DNA of 64,000 bases from assembly GCA_029876055.1 (NCBI GenBank), contig CM056878.1:3968001-4032000 (forward strand). The letters are read 5' to 3'. Both the position numbers and the translations under genes were made by a program. The DNA is from Madurella fahalii (Eukaryota; Ascomycota; Sordariomycetes; Sordariales). The notes below the pieces were generated by a model, which was not told where the DNA came from, ran no database searches, and saw only the letters and a program-made list of their open reading frames with translations. Positions 54,667-64,000 of the stretch are shown here, one piece after another (the stretch's first letter is position 1; the number at the start of each line of letters is the position of its first letter).

Positions 54667-57600
54667 TGTTGTTGTTGTTGCCCGGGGCAAATTCGTCGAG
54701 ACTGAGAACAGAAGCCGAGTCTTCTGACCTGTCCTGCTAAGACTATGTTCGGTGTCAAGAACGTGACACAGCTGGGGGTGTTTGAGGGTCGGGGATTTTC
54801 CCGAACTGGAAAATCGTCGGACTCGGATAAAGTTTGGGGCCCCTCAGGAGGAGAAGCTGGACACACTGCGGGCTGGATGTCAAACCGCGATGTTAGTAAG
54901 TCCCGACTTGGCAACGACTTGGGGAGCTGAGCGACGGGTCAAACCGACCTCAATGCGTAGCAATGGCCTTCTGGAGGAACTGGGTTCTCGACTTGAAATA
55001 TGGTTGTGCGGCGACACGGGTATCTGCAAGGGATAGAGATAGCCGCCGAGAATTACAAGAGGGATGAGACCACAGGAACGCCAAAGCAGAAGTACAAGAA
55101 GGGAGAGGGCTGCCACGCAAGGAGTTGGGCAAACAACGGAGGGAACGAGAGCGAGAAAGATTGGGCAGGATGGGGAGGCGTAAGGTAGATGAATGGGAAT
55201 CTCCGAATTTCTGGTGGGCGCTGCAATGCCACTCGTGAACATGGATGGGGGGGAGGGGGGGCAGGTGGGGCCCAAATCGGATCCAGACGAGCACTACATG
55301 AAGGGGAAAAAAAAAAAAAAAAATATGAGGGTGTGTGATACCCTGGTGTCTCTTGCTGCTTCACCAACGCCGACACCACCCATACCCCCCTCCCCCCCCC
55401 CTTGTTTACTCCGCGTTCACCCCGAAATGCAATTTTTCGGTTGCCAGATTGCGAAAACTCCCTTCGGATGGAACGCGGTGGATTCCCCCAGGCGCACCGA
55501 TTCTGTGATTCAGACCAATCAAATTTGCTCGCCACGACGTTGGGGAAAGCCCCAAGCTGCCAAAAGCCGGACGCTGTCACCGAGCCACGGCTTGCAGTGT
55601 AAAACGTCGACTTGCAGACTGGTGAATCTGCAAGGCAATCAAGCCTTCCCAGGTCCAAGGTCCCACCTCTCCCAGTTTTGGGGTTCGGCCAAGTCCTCCC
55701 TAACCAACTCTGCAGGAGTGGGGTACAGTAGAGTACATTCCTGGGCCCAGAGTATCAGATCGAGTATAATAACAATGGTGGACATGGCGTCTCGAGAACG
55801 CAACGGCCAGTCTCTGGAGTCTTGTATCACAGATCGCTGAGCCTTTGCTTAAGCCGCGCTGTCTTGGACTCTATGAGCCGCCCTGCGAATCGATTACCGG
55901 ACATCAGGGCACCTGTCGGGCCAAGTAACGCCGGGCAGACCCGCTTCGGCATTCGGGCAGCGCCATCCGGGGTCCGAATGTTCGCCGACTTTCTGCGCCG
56001 AAACCCGTAAGGTACTGCTATATCTGGGTTCAGCGTGCCAGATGCACGCCGGACAACACAACCTGTTCATCGGTTCCAGGGAGTCGAGCCTCGAAAGCCA
56101 GACTCCCCACAAATTGGTGGTTGGGCTGGAACCGCAATTTTGGAGACCTGCAGAAGGTGGGGCGGTCGTAGAGAGGGTCGACGGCGGGCTCAACAACCGG
56201 AACCAGCCCGTTCAACCATTTTTGTCGTCTCGTTCTATTTGCCCCGTCTCGCGGAATGCAGTCCAGTAATGTAGAACTCCGACCCGGGGAAAATCCCGAA
56301 CGGTACAGTACAGTACAGTACCTTAGTAAATAGCCGAGAGTAACCCGAACGCAGAGACTATGGGATTCTGTGTTTCTGAACAGGGGAGTAGCATTGGCAA
56401 TTGCAAAATCCCATCTTGCATTCGGCGGTGCCTTGACTTGCGGAACTGACGCAACCGAGTGCCGAGTTTCTCTGCGAAAAGTTGATGCCAGCTCTGTTGA
56501 GAGCGTCTCGCTGAGCTGAAACGTCAGACATCCCCAATTGTTGAGTTTCCATGTAAGAGCCGGGAACCCCGGCTGGCCGAATTGACGGAAACGGTTAGCG
56601 CAGGAACCGGAGTTGGCCCCGCAGATCCCCAACATCTTGTCCGCTGTCAAATGCGCCCAAGTGCCTGTTTGGGACTAGTTGGGTTCGTTTACCTTGAACT
56701 CTTTTTTCACGATGGGAAGCATCGCGGTTCACGACAAGCCATTGACGTACTATCCACAATTGGGCTCTTGTTTTGCAGTGAGGCATTCCTACCCGTCGCA
56801 TTCCCTCTGCCCGAGTGCGATAGGACCGGGAACAGTACTTAGCAACATAGGCAAATTACCCGGTCTCTCCGCCTGTATGTAAATTTTTAGCGAAACCCAC
56901 TCGAGGCTGCCCTGCGTTCACTTCGATGATGGCGCCTAGTGTCACGGGCTACCGGTAGCAGAACATGATTGGGATTCCATTGCTATGCTGTCCAGTAGTA
57001 CCGCCTTCTTCGCGACTATTTCCCACTCCCACTTAATATTCGCGCAGCATCACATGCACTCCTGCAGTTCCAGAGAACCATCCCGCTTTTCGGAATCCGA
57101 GGGCCGGGCCGGCCCGCCAGGGACATTGTTCGCGACACTGACCAGAGACATATGTACTGATATTGCCATCGTAGCTCCCTCCGTATGATAAATTATCTGT
57201 TCTATCGGAGCTTCTAAGGGAGGGTTCGACCGGCGACAGCTATGGCACATTTGAAGCTCAACCACAAGCCCAAGTGTCTATACTCCATCTACCAGACGCC
57301 CAGCCATGTCCGAAATAGATAATGTCAGATCTACACTAGTACAAAGCCATGCGACAAGGAGAACCGCTGCCCCGCCCCCGCGTGCCCGTACATACGCAGT
57401 AAAACTGATCACAGATCGAGATCTCGGCCGGCACGGCCGACTGTCGAGGGCAAAGACGAACACCCACCCGCCAGGCCCAAGCCAGCCGAGCCAGCACGGC
57501 GGGACCCACACGGGCCCCTGACATCAGAATCGTACGATATTTCGGAGCCGTCGGTCCAGACGCAGCCAGCCGCCAGGTACCATTTCCCCCCCCCCCCTCA

Positions 57601-58435
57601 GCCCTACAGAATCCGATCCCGAGCGTGCACAGGTACCCGAGACAGGCCGCATCTCGGTATCCTAGGAGATCCCCGAGAATTAAGCTTGTTACTTCGCTGC
57701 AGGGTGCAAGGGGGGCCCGCATGGCCGAGTATCTTACCGACACCCCCAGTACATGAAGATGGCCATGCAATGACTCCTCCTCCTCGTCAGTATCTACAGG
57801 CAGGCGGCATGACAATACCAACAAAGCACGTATGGGAAGTCAAGAAGAAAAAAACACACCAAAGATAGGAGATGTGGGTATTAGACAAACTGCGATATCT
57901 GCTCCCTCATCCGTGCCAGTGCTCCTTGAACATGGTTTAAGGTAGTATTCCAAAGAGAAACGACAAGCAGACCAGAACCAGACCCGACCAAAGCAACCCA
58001 CTTTATGCTCCCTTTCCCCCCCTCCCCCCACCCCATGGAAAACGGCCATGCAAAGCAGATAAGACCAAGGATAAAATAACAAAAAGACGTTGTATTGTAA
58101 CAGGACAGGACCGAAATCTTCGCCCTCCTGCCAGGGAACCCCCGTCTCCCGTCCCAGACGACAAACAAAAGTAAAGGTATATCTCGTCGTTTCACGATCG
58201 GACACCATCACGCCGGCAGGAGAAACCGTACAGACCGACAACGATGGACGGACCAAGGCCCCCATGTCTCCAATAAGACGGGAAAAGTGGGGCCGTTAAA
58301 GCCGAAAAATAAACAAGAAAACAAAGGGAAGGAATAATATGTATCAGGTATTCCGTTGTCCACAGCCGAAGACCAAAAATGAGAGCAAAAAAAGAAAACC
58401 ATCAAAATAATGTGGACCCAAGGTTAGGTAGGTCA
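54667..58435. promoter_or_regulatory. Long upstream region of ACC1 and downstream flank of the NudE gene
   Basis: About 3.8 kb without a supported gene; the half nearest 54667 is the ACC1 5' flank. It holds homopolymer and purine/pyrimidine tracts: G-rich at 55248-55262, an A run at about 55309-55322, C-rich at 55387-55402 and again near 57588-57598. A TACAG tandem lies at 56302-56322 and a related GTACAGTAGAGTAC near 55727. No protein family is recognised in its open frames. Confidence 0.45.
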
Positions 58436-60321
58436 TCAGTAGGTCTCGCCGACATCCTCCAGCACTCTTGTGGTGCCGCTCGTCCTCCTCCCGGACACGG
58501 ACGAGGCCCCGGCGCTTTGCCGTCGGCCACCGGGCAAGGGGATGCCGCTGGGCATCGGGATGCCCGTAGCGCCCGACTCCAGCTCGATGCGGCTGTAGGT
58601 GCCTCGCCTGCTAGGCGTCCGGAACTCGGCGTCGGGCAGGGCACCGGCGGGCGCCGCGAACTCGTCCACCTCGGCGGTGCTGTAGCTCACGCTGCTGCTG
58701 TGGCCGTGGCCGTGGCCGTGCATGCCCAGGCTGCTTCGCGGCCGCCCGAGCGGCGTGCGGGACCCCGTCAGGCTCGCCCGGCTCATGGGTCGCGGCGGGG
58801 GCATGATGCTGCTGCTGGCGAGCGACTCGGTCCTGCTGGGCGGGCGCGCGTAGCTCGAGATGCTAGCCCGGCTGCTCGGCCGCGAGACGTCGGGCTCCAC
58901 GTTGGTCGGGTTGCGGTTGGGCAGCGGGCCAAACGACAGGCGCGACACGCCCGAGGCGCTCAGGCGAGGCATGTGCCTACTCGTACTAGAGATACTACTA
59001 CGCGACTCGGAAGGGGCGTGTCGGGAATGCGACGGCGTCGCTTCGTCGCCCGCGAGGCTCGAGGCGGTCGACCCGCCGGTGCGCTTGCGGCTGCGGATCG
59101 TGACCGTCGACGGGACACCCATGGTGGCTCGAGGGGACGAGCGGGGCGGGGTGCTGGATGGCCCCGGCAGCTTGGAGCGGGCCGAGTGCACGCGCGCCTC
59201 GAGGCGCTGCATCTGGGCAGTGAGGGTTCGGATGTGGGTGAGCGAGTTGGAGGTCGGGACGCGGTGGGGGTTCGCACGGGCCGCCGCTCTTGCTGCTGCT
59301 GTACGATGAGCCGGCGTCCGAAGCGGATGCGGAGGTGCATTAGATGCGGGGCGGTTTGCTCGCGCCGAAGATGTGGAACCCGCGAATTGCCTTGGCTTCG
59401 GCGTGATGCTGTTCTCCGCAGATGGGATCCGGCTCTTCCGTGTCGGAGCTGGTGTCTTGAGGATAGCCTTGGGCAGAGATACCGATTTCTCGGACATGGG
59501 AGGCGACGGAGGATCTTGGAGTTCCGAAGTCGTGTCTGCCGTGGATAGCGATTTCGTATCGGGCGGGGTCGTGATCATCGGAGAGCTGGCGGTCGAGTGC
59601 GGCGAGTTGCAGAAAGATGGCGATCCCGGAATCGAAATGTCGGTCGATATGCTCGAGAGGTGGCGGGCTTCCTGTTTCCTGAGCTTGTCCTGGAGAATCT
59701 CGGTTTCGATCTTGAGGTCGGCGAGTTCTTCCCGCAACCTTTGGGTCTCGACTCGCAGCTGTTCTCGCTCTTGCTCTCCAATCTTGATCTCCTCTTCCAT
59801 CATGACGCCCCTCTCAATTGCGACATTGTACTTGGACTCGAGGTCTTCCAAAGAGGAAGTGGTATTTCGGGCCTGGCGCTCAAAGTCATCGTTGGCCACC
59901 TCTATGTCGCGCAGCTTGAGCTGGAGGGTCCTGTTTGTGTCGCGCAAGTTCGTAATCTCTTTCTCGAGCGCGCTCTGCGCTGCGTTTGCCTCGGCTTTTG
60001 ATTCTTTGTATTTTCTCTGTAGAGAGTCAGCCAGACTACCTCGGGCGCACGGTTCCGCGGACGCGGACGATCGGAACGGTAAAGGCGGTGTACCTTCCAC
60101 TCTTCCACCTCGTAGTTCAGCCCCTCCGCCTTCTGCCGCAAGGCGCGCTCCCGCTTGTCGGCCGCATCCAGATCCTTCTCGAGTTCGGCTTCCAGCTCCT
60201 TGCTCGATGCCTGAAATTCGGAGAGTTCGTGCTCGAGCAGCTCGTACTGCGCCTTGTACCAGGCCAGCGCTTCCTCGGTACTGGCCCCGGCGCTCAGAGG
60301 CGATGATGGCAGCTCAGACAT
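58436..60321 (-). CDS. ro-11: NudE/Nde1-type nuclear distribution protein (dynein regulator)
   Basis: NudE proteins bridge LIS1/NudF and cytoplasmic dynein and are needed for nuclear migration in hyphae. Exon 1 (60321-60094) encodes MSELPSSPLSAGASTEEALA, then WYKAQYELLEHELSEFQAS and QKAEGLNYEVEEWK. A 77-nt intron (60093-60017) leads to exon 2 (60016-58436), for 602 residues. The N-terminal 190 residues form a coiled coil with heptads (RTLQLKLRDIEVANDDFERQ, SLEDLESKYNVAIERGVMME, LKIETEILQDKL), matching the NUDE_C/NDEL core. The rest is Ser/Pro/Arg-rich and disordered, with a His-Gly dipeptide run (HGHGHGH) near the end. The symbol refers to the Neurospora orthologue; orthology is inferred from the coiled-coil motifs and length. 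Confidence 0.88.
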
Positions 60322-61481
60322 TTGGGCTGATTACGCGGCGGCGTGCTAGGGGCTTCGCAATCTCGCATGTGAAATAAATAGACGCACGGATGAGTTGTCG
60401 GAAAGAGTGTCGCAGGTTGGTTGAAACAAGAACAGAAAGGAAAGGTCGTGCGTCGCTGTCGTAATCGTGAAATGAAATCAAATATCCTCGTGGCGTTATG
60501 GGTTCTTGCGACGTGGTCGCTGGTCGCTTCTGGCAGTGGGATTTTCCTGGCTGAGGGTGTCAACAACCTCCGCATCGGCAGCGATTGCGACAGACACAAC
60601 ATACCCGACCGGTGTCTGCTGATTTCAACGTCCAAGACTGGCGGGAACGTCGAGGCCCGCTGTCGGCGACGGACGTTGTCGGATGTTCGCAGCGCGCGGC
60701 CGACTTACCTACCTATGGCGCGGCTGTTGTTGTCGTCGTCGTTGTCGATCGGATGTCGTCGGTGTTGGGAAGAAGGAGGATTCCCCTTCCAGCGGAGGGT
60801 GTTTTCCTTGGCGTCCCGTTGTGCTGTCTCTCCTGGCCTGTCGCATGCACTAATGGCGTCCGGGCAACCGTGCACGCCAGGTGGGGCAGTCTTGGCCCGC
60901 CTCTTGGTCTCGACTACGCAGAATCTGGAACTGCCCGTCATGCGCTCAGTTTATTGATAAAGATTTATTTCTACGAGAATGCACACAGCTTGAAATGGCC
61001 CCGTTTCCGCGTTGCGCTCCGTGGCATGCGCAATTGAAGCCTCCGCCGAACGCCATGTCTCCCTCCCCTGGCGACCATTAGCCAGCGGCTCGTCCCTTGG
61101 ACCCGGCATGAAGATGTACAGTGTCATCATGCAGCCGGACCACGCGATCCTTATCGGACCAGCCTTGTCCTGCTGATAATCCACGGTAGCACCAGCATCG
61201 AATCCCACCAACCCCGGCCCCTCAAGCCTGAAACAGGTTGAAATTTGCCAATATTGGTAATCTTGCAAAAGGCTTGGCCCGCGACTTCAAGGCTAAGCCT
61301 GGTTGGTGGTGGACATGGAAGGAAGTATAGTCGTAGTTTCGTGAGATGGCGTTGCAGCAGTTGGTTTTGGTTAGGTAGGTAGTTATCGCAAAGTCGATAC
61401 CGAGTTTGCCGATCTAAGCAAAACAGCCCGTCTATCATCACAACGCTTTCGTCTCAATGGGATATCCCTTTCTCTAAGTAC
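60322..61481. promoter_or_regulatory. Upstream region of the NudE gene
   Basis: About 1.2 kb without a supported gene, between the NudE start and the 3' end of the Nudix gene. TAGGTAGGTAG lies near 61372. The open frames are short and have no family match. Confidence 0.45.
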
Positions 61482-62282
61482 TCACAACCTGTACTGGCCC
61501 CCCCTCGTCTTCATAAACTCCATGCCCGCCGCAAAATGAAACAACTTAGCCGCCACGATCATCCTCTCCTGCTTGCTATACTCGACCAGCCTCTCATACA
61601 ACTCAGCCAGCGGCACCACCACCCTCTGAATGTGCTCGCCGTCCTCGAGCCGCTGCTCGGGCAGCTCGTCACCCTCACCGAGCTTCACCTCGACCATGAC
61701 GAGCTTCATGTTAGCGCTGCTGAGGCCCGGGTCGGCGGCCTGGACGGGGCTGACGCTGACAACCTCGCAGTCGTAGCCCGTCTCCTCGCGGAACTCGCGC
61801 ACGGCCGCCTGCTCGGCCGTCTCGCCCTCGTCCACCAGGCCGGCCGGCCACTCGACCGTGTAGGCGTCGAGCGGCGGCCGGTACTGGATTACCAGCACCG
61901 TCGACGCCGGCCGCGCCGGGTGCACCAGCACGTTGCCCATCGCCACCGCGTCCACCCCCGCCGACGCCGCCCGCGTCTTGCGCGCCGCCACCTCCCACGT
62001 CCGCGCCGCCCCCGTCTGGTCCACGTACGCCACCTTGCGCAGCGTCACCCATTTCGCTTCCGAGGTCGGGAGGTCGGTGACCGACGTGATGCGGGGTTCT
62101 TGGATCTTGTGGAGGGTCATTCTGGCCTTTGTCGTTCTGGTGACGGTGGTGGTGGGCCGCGCGGTGATGATGACTACTCGAGATGAGTGAGAGGAGGTTG
62201 AGGGGCAGCGGTTGTGCTTGTGCTTGGCGAGGATTGAGAAAGCCGTCGTGGATGCGGGGCGGAGGGACAGCATGCCCCGCAT
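61482..62282 (-). CDS. YSA1: Nudix hydrolase, ADP-ribose/ADP-sugar pyrophosphatase type
   Basis: The protein hydrolyses ADP-ribose or related nucleoside diphosphate sugars to AMP and a phosphosugar. The Nudix box GLVDEGETAEQAAVREFREE followed by TGYDCE is complete, with the catalytic REFREE glutamates. It is preceded by VLVIQYRPPLDAYTVEWPAG, the ADPRase-type pre-box sequence, and followed by PVQAADPGLSSANMKLVMVEV, the substrate-recognition segment of this subfamily. From ATG 62282 it is 266 residues. The first 55 residues are basic and Ser/Thr-rich and could be a mitochondrial presequence; ATG 62120 (MTLHKIQEPR) would give a cytosolic form of 212 residues. Two in-frame starts allowing dual targeting is a possibility, not shown. 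No intron is required. Confidence 0.88.
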   Translation of the reverse strand: MRGMLSLRPASTTAFSILAKHKHNRCPSTSSHSSRVVIITARPTTTVTRTTKARMTLHKIQEPRITSVTDLPTSEAKWVTLRKVAYVDQTGAARTWEVAARKTRAASAGVDAVAMGNVLVHPARPASTVLVIQYRPPLDAYTVEWPAGLVDEGETAEQAAVREFREETGYDCEVVSVSPVQAADPGLSSANMKLVMVEVKLGEGDELPEQRLEDGEHIQRVVVPLAELYERLVEYSKQERMIVAAKLFHFAAGMEFMKTRGGQYRL

Positions 62283-62639
62283 GTATTTTCGGGTAAGCCA
62301 GAGGTGATTTTGGTTTGGGTTGATACGGGGAAGCGTGAAAGAATCGTGGTTCGGCCTAAGGTGGAAAAGAAGAAAACGGTCAAATACAACGCAAATCAAA
62401 CTATAAAGTTGTAAAAGAATGGTTAACCTGTTTGGTTGTTACCAAGTCATTCAGTTCATTTCACTCGCAATGACATCATCGGCAAGACAGGGTTAGGGTT
62501 GAAGGTTGACAAAGAGCACAGTTCGTATTGTAATCTTGATAAGGAAGCCGTATAATCTAAGGTAGCCGTAGTTCTCCAACTTAATGATGCCTCCGGATCC
62601 GCCAGTCACGGACTACTCCACGTTGCACCTGAAGCCACC
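62283..62639. other. Intergenic between the Nudix gene and the LPMO gene
   Basis: This is the promoter side of the Nudix gene and the 3' flank of the LPMO gene. Nothing else is recognised. Confidence 0.45.
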
Positions 62640-63595
62640 TCACATGAAGCTGGAATCAATAACGGCCGGGCCGGGGATTGTGTATTCACTGAAGCCGTTA
62701 CCCCAGATATCGACGAGGATACCGGGATCTTGGGCGCTGTACGCTCCGGGAATCTTGACTCCCGAAGGTAGTTGGCCGCCGCCACTCGAAGCCACCCTGA
62801 CTTGCTGAATTGCGGAGGATTATGGTTAGCAGGTTGAACAGTCTGAGAAAGGCAAGCCGACAAAGCTTGGTGAATTCCATAGTTAAGTAGAAACAGGAAA
62901 CTCACAAAACAGCTCATGTAAAACTGGGCACCGCCCTGCTGCCCAGCCGTGTGAAGGGCAATGGCCTCGGCCCGAACAAGATAATCTCCTTCAGGGATCT
63001 TGCTGGGGATCTTGAACGTCCTCTTGCCGCAGTTCTCGTTGAGCGTGTCCGTGCCCCAAGTCTTGGTGCTCGCGTCGTAGCCAAATTCGTCCACCTTGAA
63101 CCACGACCCGGACCCGTCAGCCGTGGTGGCATCGTCGACCTTGCTCATGTACACCATGACGGGGCCAAAGTGGTTGCCGCCAATGGCTTCCGTGCCACAG
63201 GACCTGTCGTTGGGCTGTTGGTGCATCTCTACTGTGAAGGAGTCGCCAGCTGAGTGTCGGGGAAGAAGACGTTAGTCAGGAGAAAGAAACGAGATAGCGA
63301 GGTCGGAAAGGGTTACCAGTTGCTTCGCAGATACCAGAGACTCCCTTAGAGCCACCGACATTGCACGTCATGTCGGGGCTGTTTACATTGGTGACGGGAG
63401 AGTTGCTGGGCTGAAAACCTTGTAAGCGGAGACTAGGTTGCTGTGAGCTCTGCTACCTACCGGCATTCTGACGCATGTTGTGCCATAGTCCTTCGAACCA
63501 CTGCTCGCCTGTTGGAATGTTGCATGGGCGGCGGTCAGAGATGCCCACTGAGCCAAGACGCCAGCAGCAAAAAGAGCCGAGTTGCAGTGCTTCAT
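62640..63595 (-). CDS. AA9 lytic polysaccharide monooxygenase (GH61), secreted
   Basis: This secreted copper enzyme oxidatively cleaves cellulose or other beta-1,4-glucans. Four exons (63595-63461, 63410-63317, 63249-62906, 62804-62640) give 245 residues. The signal peptide ends ...SLTAA, so that mature His1 begins HATFQQASSGSKDYGTTCVR; His1 is half of the copper 'histidine brace'. The second brace histidine is in RAEAIALHTAGQQGG, followed by AQFYMSCF with the conserved Gln-x-Tyr axial site. Other conserved parts are SPDMTCNVGG (disulphide Cys), GDSFTVEMHQQ, KIPEGDYLVR and DPGILVDIWG with the C-terminal YTIPGPAVI. There is no CBM1 or linker at the C-terminus. All active-site residues are present. 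Introns have GTAGGT, GTAACC and GTGAGT donors. Plant-biomass degradation is thus likely in this fungus. Confidence 0.93.
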
Positions 63596-64000
63596 CTTAG
63601 GTAGACGGGGTCTTTGTTGCTCAGGAATTGGGTGGATCTGAAGAGCCGGGGCAACGCTGGTCGACTGAAAATCGATAAAGATGCAAGGTGGTGGAAATGC
63701 TTCTTGTCTCTAGCTAGAAGCATACGTAGAACCATAGGGGAACGAGGACCTAGATATAGACGTGCAAAATTGAGACCCTCTGGTCGACTGCTCCACCAGA
63801 AGAATGAGAGACGCTATTTCTCCGTCAACTCGTTGCCAAATCACCCTCCCAGATAACCGATTAGGACATATGGTGGCCATGGTGCTTGCAGGCGTATATT
63901 GGATCGACAGGTAGAACGGCCCGTGGATCTGTGTTCCCAGCTCCTTTGGCCTCCGGATGTGGCGCATGGAAGAAACGATCGGCGAACGCGTGGGCCGAAC
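63596..64000. promoter_or_regulatory. Upstream region of the LPMO gene to window end
   Basis: This is the 5' flank of the AA9 gene. No further gene is seen before the window edge. Confidence 0.45.

Noticed and set aside
58379..59548. 389-codon plus-strand ORF
   Set aside because: It is antisense to the low-complexity tail of the NudE-like gene; Arg/Gly/Ala-rich composition only.
1..64000. CRISPR arrays, bacterial operons or riboswitches
   Set aside because: The window is fungal nuclear DNA with introns. No regularly spaced repeats with unique spacers were seen.

Overview
This window is nuclear DNA from a filamentous ascomycete, most likely a Sordariomycete of the Sordariales/Chaetomiaceae type. 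The evidence is short spliceosomal introns of about 50-90 nt with GTNNGT donors and CTAAC-like branch sites, GC-rich codon third positions, fungal-specific families (NACHT-WD40 NLR, HET, velvet-like, AA9 LPMO, AflR-type regulator, SAT-type polyketide synthase) and C:G-to-T:A stop codons in dead genes that look like RIP. The species assignment is an inference.

The window has two halves. The left part, about 1.2 to 37.5 kb, is an accessory block between the conserved genes ESS1/PIN1 (328-1135, minus) and RPB9 (37573-38611, plus). It holds: a HET relic (2368-2680), a CorA-like membrane protein (2849-5302), a GNAT acetyltransferase (6644-7541), a second HET relic (8326-9530, minus), a truncated DUF3435 tyrosine-recombinase ('captain'-like) relic (10221-11434), an intact ferric reductase (11500-13736, minus), a glyoxalase-like protein with a GC-AG intron, a dead GFA-domain gene, another GNAT, a frameshifted NACHT-WD40 NLR with ten 42-residue WD repeats (21512-25099), a NACHT-ankyrin relic, a membrane-protein relic with 48-bp repeats, an intact SDR (28860-29843), and a dead non-reducing PKS cluster (30105-36020). 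A captain-type recombinase together with a ferric reductase and an NLR is the gene set repeatedly found in the giant fungal transposons called Starships, so part of this block may be a decayed Starship. The element ends were not identified.

The dead cluster consists of an AflR-type regulator C-terminus, the C-terminal end of a metallo-beta-lactamase-type thioesterase and a TE-less SAT-KS-MAT-PT-ACP synthase. That is the layout of anthraquinone/emodin-type clusters. It carries large deletions, frameshifts and stops, one of them exactly at the KS active-site cysteine. A 229-bp element with 35-bp terminal inverted repeats sits between the regulator and thioesterase relics.

The right part, about 37.5 to 64 kb, is mostly conserved core genome: RPB9 (with an unusual coding-like segment in its first intron), mitochondrial ribosomal protein uL14m, the H4K20 methyltransferase SET9, a BTB/POZ protein, an intron-containing tRNA-Lys(CUU), a small velvet-like protein, acetyl-CoA carboxylase ACC1 (2292 residues), a NudE/RO-11-type dynein regulator, a Nudix ADP-sugar pyrophosphatase and a four-exon AA9 lytic polysaccharide monooxygenase at the right edge. 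All exon borders given here were read by eye from splice signals and protein-family continuity; none is supported by transcripts.
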